Source of the DNA: Prevotellaceae bacterium KH2P17
GTDB taxonomy: Bacteria; Bacteroidota; Bacteroidia; Bacteroidales; Bacteroidaceae
Reading direction: 5' to 3'
Length of the DNA stretch: 64,000 nucleotides
NCBI GenBank assembly: GCA_900199655.1
Contig: FZRE01000001.1
Coordinates: 248,001 to 312,000 of the forward strand
Shown here one piece after another: positions 17,281 to 26,086 of this stretch (within the stretch, counting starts at the first letter, position 1; every line of letters starts with the position of its first letter). Position numbers and translations under genes: made by a program. Below the pieces are notes generated by a model. The model saw only the letters and a program-made list of their open reading frames with translations, ran no database searches and had not been told where the DNA came from.

Positions 17281-18135
17281 TTACTTGGTCTCTTGTCCGA
17301 GTACGCGCGCTATGTGCACCATCTGGGCGGGCCAGTCGGCACTCAGCGGGTTTATCTCTGCAGTGTGTGCACCTATCGCCTTCACTGCTCCCAGGGCGTT
17401 GTGCACGTTGAACTGGCGCTGTACGAACACCGTGCGCACGCCTTGGGCCTTGGCCGTGGCGATGATTTGCTGCAGCTGGCGGGCGCTCGTTTCGCGCCCT
17501 TCGTGCTCCAGGGGCAGCTGTCGGAGGCCGTACTCGTGGGCGTAGTAGGTGAGTATGGGGTGGTAGATAACGAACGAAATCTGGCTGCCGTCCTTTCCCG
17601 GAGGCAGCAGACGGCGGATAGAGTCATCGGTCTGGTTGATACGGCAGAGCAGTAGGTTGAGGTTGTTCTTGAAGTAGAGGCTGTCGGCCGGCTGCAGTTT
17701 GGCCACTGCCCGGTAAATGTTGCGGGCTATGGTGCGTGCGTTGGCACAGCTCATCCAGGTGTGCGGGTCGGCTATGCCGCGGGCCGAGTGCAGCAGAGGG
17801 ATGCCTTCGGAGGCATCGACCACCTGCATCCGGGGCGCGTTCTGCCGCAGTTTCTGCATCCAGGTACGCTCAAATCCAATCTGTCCCACCTTAATATATA
17901 GGGTTGCCTCTGCCAGTTGAACCATCTGGCGGGACGTAGGTTCGTAGGTTTCGGGGTTACTTCCGGCCGGTACCAGGGTGGTTATGTCGTAGCGGTTGCC
18001 TGCTATCTGGCCGGCGAAGTAGCGCAGCGGCTCTATCGTTACGGCCATTCGCGGCCTGCCGGGCTGCGGGGCAGGCGAGCAGGCGGTAAGGAGCAGCACC
18101 GCGAGGGCAGCGGGTAGGTGGCTTTTCTTCATCAT
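17281..18135 (-). CDS. znuA: Metal ABC transporter substrate-binding lipoprotein (ZnuA/TroA family)
   Basis: 284 residues from the ATG at 18135, whose ATGA overlaps the stop of the preceding gene. The signal ALAVLLLTACSP gives a lipoprotein Cys. Cluster A-I motifs are visible: SNPETYEPTSRQM, ADPHTWMS with the metal-ligand His, LEHEGRETSARQL and INPLSADW. The first position that is His in many relatives (PHxYEPT) is Glu here. There is no long His-rich loop, which many zinc-specific ZnuA proteins carry, so manganese or iron cannot be excluded. Confidence 0.87.
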   Translation of the reverse strand: MMKKSHLPAALAVLLLTACSPAPQPGRPRMAVTIEPLRYFAGQIAGNRYDITTLVPAGSNPETYEPTSRQMVQLAEATLYIKVGQIGFERTWMQKLRQNAPRMQVVDASEGIPLLHSARGIADPHTWMSCANARTIARNIYRAVAKLQPADSLYFKNNLNLLLCRINQTDDSIRRLLPPGKDGSQISFVIYHPILTYYAHEYGLRQLPLEHEGRETSARQLQQIIATAKAQGVRTVFVQRQFNVHNALGAVKAIGAHTAEINPLSADWPAQMVHIARVLGQETK

Positions 18136-18587
18136 TCTATCAACATTGTTACGCCGTAGATGAGCACCAGGTAGCGCAGAAACTTGCCTATGGTGATGCT
18201 CAGGAGCGAGATGGGCAGGTTGGCACGCAGGAGCCCCAGGGCTATGGTGATGGCGCTGCCGATAATGGGCAGGAAGGCGAAGAACCCCATCCAGGCACCG
18301 TGACCGGCCATGAAGCGCTCGGCTTTTGCAATGCTCTGGGGCTTTACGTGCAGGTACTTTTCTATCCAGTCCAGCCGTCCCAGGTGGCCTACTCCGTAGT
18401 TGAACATGCCTCCGGCCACGTTTCCTACGGTGCCGTAGAGCACCAGCGGCCACGGTTGCAGGCCCGCGGCAAGGAGTCCGAGCATGACACCCTCGCTGCT
18501 GAAGGGGATGAAACTGCCCGCCAGAAAGGCCGAGAGCAGCATGCCCCAGTAGCCGTAATTGATGAGAAAGTTAATCAGGGAATCCAT
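18132..18587 (-). CDS. YqaA-family membrane protein (VTT/DedA-related)
   Basis: 151 residues from the ATG at 18587. It has four or so hydrophobic segments and the motifs of YqaA/VTT proteins: SFIPFSSEGVMLGL, GNVAGGMFNYGVG, GWxGFFAFLPIIGS-like text and a terminal helix. DedA/VTT proteins of other bacteria include lipid flippases. The role of the short YqaA group is unknown. Its start overlaps the previous gene by 13 bp and its stop overlaps the znuA-like start. Confidence 0.8.
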   Translation of the reverse strand: MDSLINFLINYGYWGMLLSAFLAGSFIPFSSEGVMLGLLAAGLQPWPLVLYGTVGNVAGGMFNYGVGHLGRLDWIEKYLHVKPQSIAKAERFMAGHGAWMGFFAFLPIIGSAITIALGLLRANLPISLLSITIGKFLRYLVLIYGVTMLIE

Positions 18588-19504
18588 AAGTTGTAAGCTG
18601 TAAGGGCCAGGGTTGCCGCACACATGGCCACAAAGGCCCAGTTGGTAATCCTCGTTTGGGTAAGGGCAATGAAGTGGCCGATGAGCGGGGCGGTGTTGAT
18701 GATGAGCACATGCAGCAGCAAGTCGTGGTGTTGGGGCTGCAGAAGCATGAAGACAAGCGTGCTGACGGTCATCACGATGAGGAACTCATACAGCATGCGG
18801 GTGCGTATCTTGTCACGGTAGCTGTTGCGCAAGAAGTGGATGATGCCCGTTGCTGCAAGTAGCGCGATGAAGCAGAAGGTAACGGCCTGGTGGCTGTTCC
18901 AGCCCGAAAAGTCGAGCGGAGGTGCGAACTGGGCCAGCTCGGAGAAGTGACCGGCTATCCAGCGGATGTTGCCCTGGTAGGCATAATAGCCGCCCACGAA
19001 CCAGTAAGGCACGATGAGGCCGAGCAGGGAGGCAAAGAACGTGCGCCAGCTTAGGGCCAGGATGTTGTGCGCAAGCAGCAACCAGAGCACCGGAACGAAG
19101 AAAAGTATCTGGACGAAGAAGGCCGACGCCGTGCCAATGGCAAGGAAGGCGTAGAACACCCAGCCAGCTGCGCCCTTGTCCTGATAGGCCGCGAAGAGCG
19201 TTACATAGCATGCCATGAGGCACAGCTGCACCACGGCACCGGTGACGGAGGCGAAGGTATAAGCTGCCATGAGCGTGAGGGCAAGGAACGAACAGGACAC
19301 CATACGGCTGTAGATGCGTATGAGTGCGTTGGCATTATTGAGCTCTACCATGAGCAGAGTGGACAAGGCAAGCAGCACGAACGGCAGCCACAACTGCCCT
19401 TGCAGCAGTCCGGCGGCCACGCACACCAGCACTCCGTACACTGCCAATACGGGCAGTGAGAGGCGACTTTCTGCTATCCTGTTCTGTATTCGCTTCATTC
19501 TCAT
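18575..19504 (-). CDS. Polytopic membrane protein of unknown function
   Basis: 309 residues and about nine predicted transmembrane helices covering almost the whole length (for example VLAVYGVLVCVAAGLL, FVQILFFVPVLWLLLAHNIL, LLLHVLIINTAPLIGHFIAL). A basic N-terminus (MRMKRIQNRIAESR) suggests a cytoplasmic start. I do not recognise a named family, though similar proteins appear to occur beside purD and yqaA in related genomes (recollection only). It lies 51 bp downstream of purD in the same operon. A second ATG two codons in is an equally possible start. Confidence 0.75.
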   Translation of the reverse strand: MRMKRIQNRIAESRLSLPVLAVYGVLVCVAAGLLQGQLWLPFVLLALSTLLMVELNNANALIRIYSRMVSCSFLALTLMAAYTFASVTGAVVQLCLMACYVTLFAAYQDKGAAGWVFYAFLAIGTASAFFVQILFFVPVLWLLLAHNILALSWRTFFASLLGLIVPYWFVGGYYAYQGNIRWIAGHFSELAQFAPPLDFSGWNSHQAVTFCFIALLAATGIIHFLRNSYRDKIRTRMLYEFLIVMTVSTLVFMLLQPQHHDLLLHVLIINTAPLIGHFIALTQTRITNWAFVAMCAATLALTAYNLWIP

Positions 19505-19555
19505 GCGGCCGGCAGGCTTCTGCTTCGCGCAGCTTCGCCGCCGGCGGGTTGCTTG

Positions 19556-20824
19556 TTATAAGTCGGCTCCGATGTCTTTTCGGAAGTATTTGTCCTTGAA
19601 CTGTATCTTCTGGGCCTCTTGGAAGCTCTTCTGCAGAGCCTCGGCCTTGTCTTTTCCGTAGGATGAAACGGCTATCACGCGGCCTCCGTTGGTAACGGTC
19701 TGGCCGTCTTTGGTGGCTGTTCCGCTGTGAAAGACGATGCTCCCCTCCACTTGGTCCAGCCCGGTAATGGGGTAGCCCTTGACGTACTGCTGCGGATAAC
19801 CGCCGCTCACGAGCATCACGCAGACAGCAGCGCGGGGGTCGGTCTCTACGGGATGGCGGTCGAGTTGGCCGTTGGCCACGCCTTCAAACAGGTCAACGAT
19901 GTCGCTCTTGAGGCGCAGCATGACGGTTTCTGTTTCCGGGTCGCCCATGCGGCAGTTGTATTCTATCACCATGGGTTCGCCCTTCACGTTGATAAGTCCG
20001 AAGAAGATGAAGCCCTTGTAGTCGATGCCTTCCTCGGCGAGCCCGCTGACCGTGGGGCGTATGATGCGCTCTTCAACCTTCTGCATCCATGCCTTGTCGG
20101 CAAAAGGTACGGGCGACACGCTGCCCATTCCGCCGGTGTTGAGGCCGGTGTCGTGCTCGCCAATGCGCTTGTAGTCCTTGGCCTCGGGCAGTATCTGGTA
20201 GTGGCGGCCGTCGGTAAGCACGAAGACGGAGCACTCGATGCCGCTCAGGAACTCCTCGATGACGACCTTTGCCGATGCGTTACCGAACATGCCGCCGAGC
20301 ATCTCGCGCAGTTCGTGCCGGGCCTCGTCCAGTGTCGGCACGATGAGTACGCCCTTGCCGGCAGCCAGCCCGTCGGCTTTGAGCACGTAGGGAGGTTGGA
20401 GCGTTTCCAGAAAACGCAGCCCCTGGTCGATGGTTGTGCCGTCGAAGGTGGCGTATCTGGCTGTAGGAATGTGGTGACGGAGCATGAACGCCTTGGCAAA
20501 GTCCTTGCTCCCCTCGAGCCGGGCGCCCTCTTTGGAGGGTCCGATGACGGGGATGGAGGCCGTGCGGGCATCGGTCTTGAAGGCGTCGTAGATACCGCCA
20601 ACGAGCGGATCTTCAGGTCCCACGACCACCATGTCTATGTGCTGGCTCGCGGCAAAGTCCTTCAGGCGGTCGAACTCGTTAACACCAATGGCCACGTTCT
20701 CGCCACACTGGGCCGTTCCGGCATTGCCCGGAGCAATGAAAAGCCGGTCGCACTTGCTGCTTTGGGCAATCTTCCATGCCAGCGCATGCTCTCTTCCGCC
20801 GCTTCCTAACAATAATATATTCAT
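19556..20824 (-). CDS. purD: Phosphoribosylamine-glycine ligase
   Basis: 422 residues, normal family length. It starts [20 protein letters not shown], the family N-terminus. The ATP-grasp parts include [23 protein letters not shown]-like text ([13 protein letters not shown]), [18 protein letters not shown], and [11 protein letters not shown] with metal-ligand residues. It catalyses the second step of de novo purine synthesis in the cytoplasm. It lies 34 bp downstream of the DPP IV gene within a long - strand operon. Confidence 0.97.
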   Translation of the reverse strand: MNILLLGSGGREHALAWKIAQSSKCDRLFIAPGNAGTAQCGENVAIGVNEFDRLKDFAASQHIDMVVVGPEDPLVGGIYDAFKTDARTASIPVIGPSKEGARLEGSKDFAKAFMLRHHIPTARYATFDGTTIDQGLRFLETLQPPYVLKADGLAAGKGVLIVPTLDEARHELREMLGGMFGNASAKVVIEEFLSGIECSVFVLTDGRHYQILPEAKDYKRIGEHDTGLNTGGMGSVSPVPFADKAWMQKVEERIIRPTVSGLAEEGIDYKGFIFFGLINVKGEPMVIEYNCRMGDPETETVMLRLKSDIVDLFEGVANGQLDRHPVETDPRAAVCVMLVSGGYPQQYVKGYPITGLDQVEGSIVFHSGTATKDGQTVTNGGRVIAVSSYGKDKAEALQKSFQEAQKIQFKDKYFRKDIGADL

Positions 20825-20858
20825 GAGTTTCTGGGTTTATGACGTTGCTGTTTGCAGT

Positions 20859-23060
20859 TTATTCTTTTCCGAGAGGTTTCAGGTAATCTTCAAAATACTG
20901 CGTGATGCGCTCGTGTAAGTGCACGCTCTGGTGGCCTCGCATGTTGTGTGGCTCGCCCGGATAGACAAAGAAGTCGGGCTGCGTGCCGGCCTGTATGCAC
21001 TTTGCTATGAAGGAGAGGCAGTGCTGTGGCACCACGGTGAGGTCGTTGTAGCCGGTTATTATCTGCAGTTTTCCTTTCAAGTCTTGGGCTTTGTTGAGCA
21101 GAGAAGTCTTCTCATAGCCCTCCGGATTGGTTTGCGGAGTGTCCATGTAACGCTCTCCGTACATCACTTCGTACCACTTCCAGTCTATCACCGGGCCTCC
21201 TGCTACGCCCACTTTGAACACGTCGGGGTAGTTGGTCATCAGCGAGATGGTCATGAATCCGCCGAAGCTCCAGCCATGAACACCGATGCGGTTGGCATCA
21301 ACGTAGGGCAGCGATTGGAGGAACCGGACGCCTTGCATCTGGTCTTTCATCTCCTCCTGGCCTAACTGCCGGAAGGTTGCCTGCTCAAAGTCCTTGCCCC
21401 GGTTCTCGCTTCCGCGGTTATCGATGATGAAGAGCAGGTAGCCTTTCTGCGCCATGTAGGTTTCCCAACCGCGGCTTCCGTAGTGCCAGCGGGCGTCTAC
21501 GTTGTGGGCGTGAGGGCCGCCATAAACGTACACAACGGTAGGATACTGCTTGTTGGAGTCGAAGTTCACGGGCTTCACCAGCCTGTAGTAGAGGTCGGTT
21601 GTGCCGTCGGCAGCCTTGATTATTCCGCATGAGTAATCGGGCACGTTGTAGCCTTTCCAAGGGGCGGTGGCGGTGAAGAGGCGTTTTACCTGCCCGTTCT
21701 CGCAGTTTACGAGGTCGATGTTGCGGGGCGTGGTGGGGGCGGAGTAGTTGTCGGCTACATACTGTCCGCTCTCGCTCAGCTGGCCATTGTGCCAGCCGTT
21801 GGTAGCTCCCATGCAGGCGCGTTTGCCGCTGTTGATGTCTACAATGAATACATTGGCCTGTATGGGGCTTATCTCGTTGGACTGAATAACGATGCTCTTG
21901 CGCTTTGTGTTGAAGCCCAGCACATCCATGACCACCCACTTTCCCTTTGTTATCTGCTTGAGTTCGCGGCCTTGGGTGTCAAAAAGATACAGGTGGTTGA
22001 AGCCGTCTTTCTGGCTTTGGAGGATGAACTTGCTGCTGTCCCAGGGCAGAAAAAGGATGGGATGGAGGGGCTCCACGTACTTTGCATCGGTCTCGCGGTA
22101 CAGCTCCTTCAGCTTTTCGCCCGTCTGTGCGTTGTAGCTCACGAGCCTGCAATCGTTCTGGTCGCGGTTCAACTCGAACAGGTAAAGCGTCTTGCCGTCG
22201 GGACTCCAGCTGATGTTCGTGAAGTATCGGTCGGTCGGGTCGCCAGCTTTCAGGTACACGGTCTTCTTCTTTTCCACGTCGTAAACGCCCACTGTAACCT
22301 TGTGACTGGTTTCTCCGGCCATGGGATATTTGTCGGGCTGATACGTTGCTATGCGCTGGAAGATGTCTACCTGCGGGTAATCTTTCACCATGCTCTGGTC
22401 CATCCGGTAGAACGCAAGGCGCTTGCCGTCGGGCGACCAGTATGTACCTTTGCTGATGCCGAACTCATCCCGGTGTACACTTTGCCCGTAGACGATTTCC
22501 CGAGAGCCGTCGGTGGTGAGCTGCTGCTCGTGTCCGGCGCCGTCGGTCACGTAGAGTTGGGCGTCTCTCACAAAGACCACGCTTCTTGAGGCAGCGCACC
22601 AGTCGGCATGCGATTGCCCCGGCGTGTCCTGGCTCCATTCCATTTTCTTCTTACGGAAGTTGTAGAGCACGCGCTTCCGGCCGTTCTCTACGAGTGCGAG
22701 CGGCTTGTCTGCGTAGGGGAAAGAGGCGTTGTAAACGGCGTGGAAATCATCTGCGCCATTGGCTTTGTTGAGCTCGGCCAGGGTGAAAAGCGGCGTTTCG
22801 CGGCCTGTCTGCTTATTAACAAGGTAGCAACTCTCCACGTCCAGCCGCACCAACTCATCGCCCCACCAGCCGTACCACTTGTTCTGGGGAACCATGTTGC
22901 GGTAGTTGGTGCCGCCGAAGTTCAGATCTTCGAGTGTAAATTGCTTGAGTTCCTGTGCCATTGATGACTGAAAGCAGAGCGTAAGCAGCAGAACGGTCAG
23001 CATGAGGCCGGCCGTTGAGAGGCGTCCACCTGCCGGATGGGTTGCCGAATTAGTTGTCAT
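20859..23060 (-). CDS. Dipeptidyl-peptidase IV-type S9 family serine peptidase, exported
   Basis: 733 residues from the ATG at 23060, which overlaps the methyltransferase stop by 11 bp. A signal peptide (LMLTVLLLTLCFQSSMAQ) follows a short hydrophilic start. The N-terminal two thirds form the DPP IV beta-propeller (repeated YWSPDGKRLAF, SWSPDGKTLYL). The C-terminal alpha/beta hydrolase has the nucleophile motif HGWSFGG (Ser about 598), a putative acid in ITGYNDLTVVPQ, and His in PGEPHNMRG. These periplasmic or outer membrane enzymes release Xaa-Pro dipeptides and help asaccharolytic or protein-using Bacteroidota feed on peptides. Confidence 0.93.
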   Translation of the reverse strand: MTTNSATHPAGGRLSTAGLMLTVLLLTLCFQSSMAQELKQFTLEDLNFGGTNYRNMVPQNKWYGWWGDELVRLDVESCYLVNKQTGRETPLFTLAELNKANGADDFHAVYNASFPYADKPLALVENGRKRVLYNFRKKKMEWSQDTPGQSHADWCAASRSVVFVRDAQLYVTDGAGHEQQLTTDGSREIVYGQSVHRDEFGISKGTYWSPDGKRLAFYRMDQSMVKDYPQVDIFQRIATYQPDKYPMAGETSHKVTVGVYDVEKKKTVYLKAGDPTDRYFTNISWSPDGKTLYLFELNRDQNDCRLVSYNAQTGEKLKELYRETDAKYVEPLHPILFLPWDSSKFILQSQKDGFNHLYLFDTQGRELKQITKGKWVVMDVLGFNTKRKSIVIQSNEISPIQANVFIVDINSGKRACMGATNGWHNGQLSESGQYVADNYSAPTTPRNIDLVNCENGQVKRLFTATAPWKGYNVPDYSCGIIKAADGTTDLYYRLVKPVNFDSNKQYPTVVYVYGGPHAHNVDARWHYGSRGWETYMAQKGYLLFIIDNRGSENRGKDFEQATFRQLGQEEMKDQMQGVRFLQSLPYVDANRIGVHGWSFGGFMTISLMTNYPDVFKVGVAGGPVIDWKWYEVMYGERYMDTPQTNPEGYEKTSLLNKAQDLKGKLQIITGYNDLTVVPQHCLSFIAKCIQAGTQPDFFVYPGEPHNMRGHQSVHLHERITQYFEDYLKPLGKE

Positions 23061-24570
23061 GATCGAATCTCCTGTTCTTTTTTGCAAATCCGCCACGTTT
23101 GTCTCCCTTGTCGAACTTGCGCTTTCCGTCGCGGTCGTCGAAGCGTCTGCCGCCTCTGCCTTCCGGCTTCCGGCCGTCTCGGTCGTTGAACCTGCGGCCC
23201 CGCCGGTCGTCTGTGCGGCGCTCGTCGCGGTCTTTCCATTCCCGTCGTCCTGGCCTTTCGTCGTCGTGGTTGCCGAAGGAGTGGAACTTGAAGGAGCGTA
23301 TGTCGCCCTCTTCATTTTCCTCTTTCTCGTCCAGCCGCTTCTTAAATTCGCGCTCCTTCTTGAACCGGTGCTTCTGTGCCATTTCCGTTTTCTCCTCTTC
23401 GGTCTTCACAATACCGCCGTCAGAGCGGAAGTCTTTCATCTTGCCATCGAACATCTGGTACCGGCGGAACTCACATTCAAGCGAACCGTTGTACACGGGT
23501 ATCTTGATGCTTGGCTTGAGTCCGATGGCCTCGAAGCACTCTTCGCGGTACGAGAGTATCCAGGCTTCGTTGCCCATGAACTGGTGTTTCAGCCTTTCTC
23601 CTATCACTTTGTAGGTGTTCAGCAGGTTAGGAGTCGAGATGCGTTCGCCGTACGGCGGGTTCATTACCATGATGCTCTTCTCCCGGGGCTGTGTAAAGTC
23701 CTTGATGTCCTGCTGCTCCACGCTGATGTCCTGCGTCAGCCCGGCCGCGCGCATGTTGATGCGGGCGGTGTTGACGGCCTTCATGTCTACATCATATCCA
23801 TAGATGTGGTGAGTGAACTCGCGCTCCTGAGAGTCGTCGTTGTATATGCTGTCGAAGAGTTCTTGGTCAAAGTCAGGCCACTTCTCGAATGCGTAGCCCT
23901 TGCGGAAGATGCCCGGGCTCATGTTGTGAGCTATGAGGGCAGCCTCTATGAGGATGGTGCCGGAGCCGCACATGGGGTCGATGAAGTCGGTTTCACCCTG
24001 CCATCCGGTCATCAGAATCATGCCGGCGGCAAGCACCTCGTTAAGCGGTGCCTCCACGCTCTCCTGCCTGTAGCCGCGCCGGTGCAGGCTTTCGCCGCTG
24101 GAGTCGAGGCAGAGCGTGGCGTCTTCATCGGCTATGTGGATGTGCAGCCTGATATCGGGATTGGATACGGAGATGTTGGGCCGGTCGCCCGTATGCTCGC
24201 GAAACTGGTCTACGATGGCGTCCTTTACCTTATAGGTAACGAAGCGCGAGTTGCGGAACTCTTCGGAGTAGACCACTGAGTCGACGGAGAACGTCTTGCC
24301 CTTCTCTATGTACTGGCTCCAGTCCAGCTTCTTTACTTCCTCGTAAACGTCCTCGGCCGAGCGGGCCTTGAAGTGCTTCACGGGCTTCAGTATGCGGATG
24401 GCGGTGTGCAGCTGGAAGTTGGCACGATACATCATCTCCTTGTTTCCGGTGAAGGAGACCATCCTCCGGCCTATTTGTACATTGTTGGCACCCAGCTGGG
24501 TGAGCTCTTTCGCCAGGACTGGTTCCAGTCCCATGAAGGTCTTGGCGATGAGTTCAAATTCCTGTTCCAT
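23050..24570 (-). CDS. THUMP-domain class I SAM-dependent rRNA methyltransferase (RlmL/Trm14 type) with an RG-rich tail
   Basis: 506 residues from the ATG at 24570; the two extra upstream codons start at TTG. A THUMP RNA-binding domain (about residues 45-150) precedes a Rossmann methyltransferase with DPMCGSGTILIEAA and the catalytic NPPYGER loop (Asn about 304). This matches the N-terminal half of RlmL, which makes m2G2445 in 23S rRNA. From about residue 390 the protein continues as a basic disordered tail with repeated RRFxDRDGRK/RGG-like units, longer than the family core. It overlaps the cysE stop by 17 bp. Confidence 0.88.
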   Translation of the reverse strand: MEQEFELIAKTFMGLEPVLAKELTQLGANNVQIGRRMVSFTGNKEMMYRANFQLHTAIRILKPVKHFKARSAEDVYEEVKKLDWSQYIEKGKTFSVDSVVYSEEFRNSRFVTYKVKDAIVDQFREHTGDRPNISVSNPDIRLHIHIADEDATLCLDSSGESLHRRGYRQESVEAPLNEVLAAGMILMTGWQGETDFIDPMCGSGTILIEAALIAHNMSPGIFRKGYAFEKWPDFDQELFDSIYNDDSQEREFTHHIYGYDVDMKAVNTARINMRAAGLTQDISVEQQDIKDFTQPREKSIMVMNPPYGERISTPNLLNTYKVIGERLKHQFMGNEAWILSYREECFEAIGLKPSIKIPVYNGSLECEFRRYQMFDGKMKDFRSDGGIVKTEEEKTEMAQKHRFKKEREFKKRLDEKEENEEGDIRSFKFHSFGNHDDERPGRREWKDRDERRTDDRRGRRFNDRDGRKPEGRGGRRFDDRDGKRKFDKGDKRGGFAKKNRRFDHDN

Positions 24571-25495
24571 TATCAAATTCTATGTCTAAGTTGCTTATTT
24601 GTTTTCTTTTAAATTTCTTTGTCTTGGGCTTCATGTCCTCAGTAATCCAGATGTTGGCACCCACCACGCAGCTCTCGCCGATGGTTATGCGGCCCAGAAT
24701 GGTGGCGTTGGAGTAGATAACCACGTTGTCCTTGATGATGGGATGGCGCGGAATGCCCTTGATGGGGTTGCCCTGGGCATCGAGCGGGAAGCTCTTTGCG
24801 CCCAGCGTTACGCCCTGGTACAGCTTCACGTTGTTGCCTATAACGCACGTGGCGCCTATGACCACGCCCGTGCCGTGGTCAATCGTGAAGTATTCTCCTA
24901 TGGTGGCGGCGGGATGGATGTCGATACCTGTCTCCGAGTGGGCCATCTCCGTCATCATGCGCGGTATGAGGGGCACGCCCATGAGCAGCAGCTCGTGGGC
25001 AATGCGGTAGTTGGTCAGCGCCTTGATAACGGGGTAGCAGGAAATTACCTCGGCGTAAGTTTCGGCCGCGGGGTCGCCGTTGTAGGCCGCCGTAACGTCG
25101 GTGGCGAGCATCCGGCGTATCTCCGGCAGCCGCGTGATGAGGCTCGTTGCCATCTCTTCTGCTTTCTCCCTGCGCCGGCACAGCTGCTCCTGCGTCTCCA
25201 CCAGGCATGTATCCGTAAAGCAGAGACCGGCCAGTATCTGGTCGGAAAGCAGCTTGTGCAGCCGCTCCACATTAACGCCGATGTGGTATTTCAGCGTGCG
25301 CGTGTTGACCGAAGACTTGCCGTAGAAGCCCGGAAAGATGATGGAACGTGACAAGGATATGATTTCTTCGAGTGCCAGACCCGAAGGTAACGGATTGCCG
25401 TCACGGTGTTCGTGAAACAAGCCCTTGAGCGATTCGGCAGCGCTTAGCCGTTCGATGACTTGTGTCAGCACATGAGTTTGTTCTTGGGTACTCAT
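24554..25495 (-). CDS. cysE: Serine O-acetyltransferase
   Basis: 313 residues. The N-terminal helical domain is followed by a left-handed beta-helix with hexapeptide repeats and the active-site segment IDIHPAATIGEYFTIDHGTGVVIGAT (spread over about residues 190-216), including the catalytic Asp/His pair. The long N-terminus is typical of the EpsC-like form in Bacteroidota. It makes O-acetylserine for cysteine synthesis in the cytoplasm. It is the first gene of an eight-gene - strand run. Confidence 0.93.
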   Translation of the reverse strand: MSTQEQTHVLTQVIERLSAAESLKGLFHEHRDGNPLPSGLALEEIISLSRSIIFPGFYGKSSVNTRTLKYHIGVNVERLHKLLSDQILAGLCFTDTCLVETQEQLCRRREKAEEMATSLITRLPEIRRMLATDVTAAYNGDPAAETYAEVISCYPVIKALTNYRIAHELLLMGVPLIPRMMTEMAHSETGIDIHPAATIGEYFTIDHGTGVVIGATCVIGNNVKLYQGVTLGAKSFPLDAQGNPIKGIPRHPIIKDNVVIYSNATILGRITIGESCVVGANIWITEDMKPKTKKFKRKQISNLDIEFDNGTGI

Positions 25496-25530
25496 TTAGC
25501 TCTTTACTCTGTATCAATACTTTCAGAGCA

Positions 25531-25538
25531 CAAAAGTA
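25531..25538 (-). promoter_or_regulatory. -7 box for the cysE operon
   Basis: CAAAAGTA on the + strand reads TACTTTTG on the - strand, 36 bp upstream of the cysE ATG. It fits TAnnTTTG. Confidence 0.65.
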
Positions 25539-25584
25539 CGAATAAATCTTGAAACAACGACGCTTGAGGAAACGATTTTTTACT

Positions 25585-25716
25585 AATTGAGAATTGAAAG
25601 TTGACAATTGATAATTATGATTGGTCGTAATTGAGAATTGAAAATTGACAATTGAGAATGATGATTGGCTGGAATTGAGAATTGAAAGTTGACAATTGAG
25701 AATGATGATTGGCTTT
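25585..25716. repeat. Three tandem copies of a 44-bp AT-rich repeat
   Basis: Units start at 25585, 25629 and 25673 with AATTGAGAATTGAAAGTTGA, differing at a few positions. Nothing codes here. Together with palindrome copy 2 at 25853 it fills most of the gap between cysE and the activase gene. Confidence 0.9.
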
Positions 25717-25852
25717 TTATTTGAGGTGCGGAATGAATAAGAAAAGGCTGCTTTTAGGTTTTTCAACCTGCAAAGCACTCCTTTCAGTACTGCAAAACAC
25801 ATCCTGCCAAGTTCCTGTGAGCGGCGGATTGAGGTGTTAAAGATATGCTTCA

Positions 25853-25924
25853 GGAACTTTCGACAAGTGTCGCACGATTGTGTGACAGGTGTCGAATATA
25901 TGTGCGACACTTGTCGAAAGTTCC
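25853..25924. repeat. Interspersed palindromic repeat, copy 2 of 7
   Basis: Arms GGAACTTTCGACAAGTGTCG(CAC) at 25853-25875 and the exact complement at 25902-25924. Flanks (ATGCTTCA before, CGAAGGTGCC after) match those of other copies. Confidence 0.9.
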
Positions 25925-26051
25925 CGAAGGTGCCATTTGGCACCGCCGGAGCATGCTGATGATAACCTCGGAGCATGCTGATGAGGGCACGGAAAGAGGC
26001 TTCCGTGCAGGATGATTGAGTTCTGTAAAGATATATGGAGAGTAAATTCCG

Positions 26052-26086
26052 GCCGTTGCCCTGTGCTGTCAGGCACGGGCAACGGC
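26052..26086 (-). terminator. Hairpin overlapping the stop codon of the activase gene
   Basis: GCCGTTGCCC (26052-26061) pairs with GGGCAACGGC (26077-26086) and the stem extends inward with one bulge (TGTGC/GCAC). The stop codon (26069-26071) lies in the loop. The T-rich tail on the - strand is weak (GGAATTTACT). Confidence 0.5.

Noticed and set aside
25585-25716. Possible CRISPR array
   Set aside because: The 44-bp units are head to tail without unique spacers, and no cas gene is present.
25401-25976. 191-codon - strand frame
   Set aside because: It spans the palindrome, the 44-bp repeats and the cysE start; not a gene.
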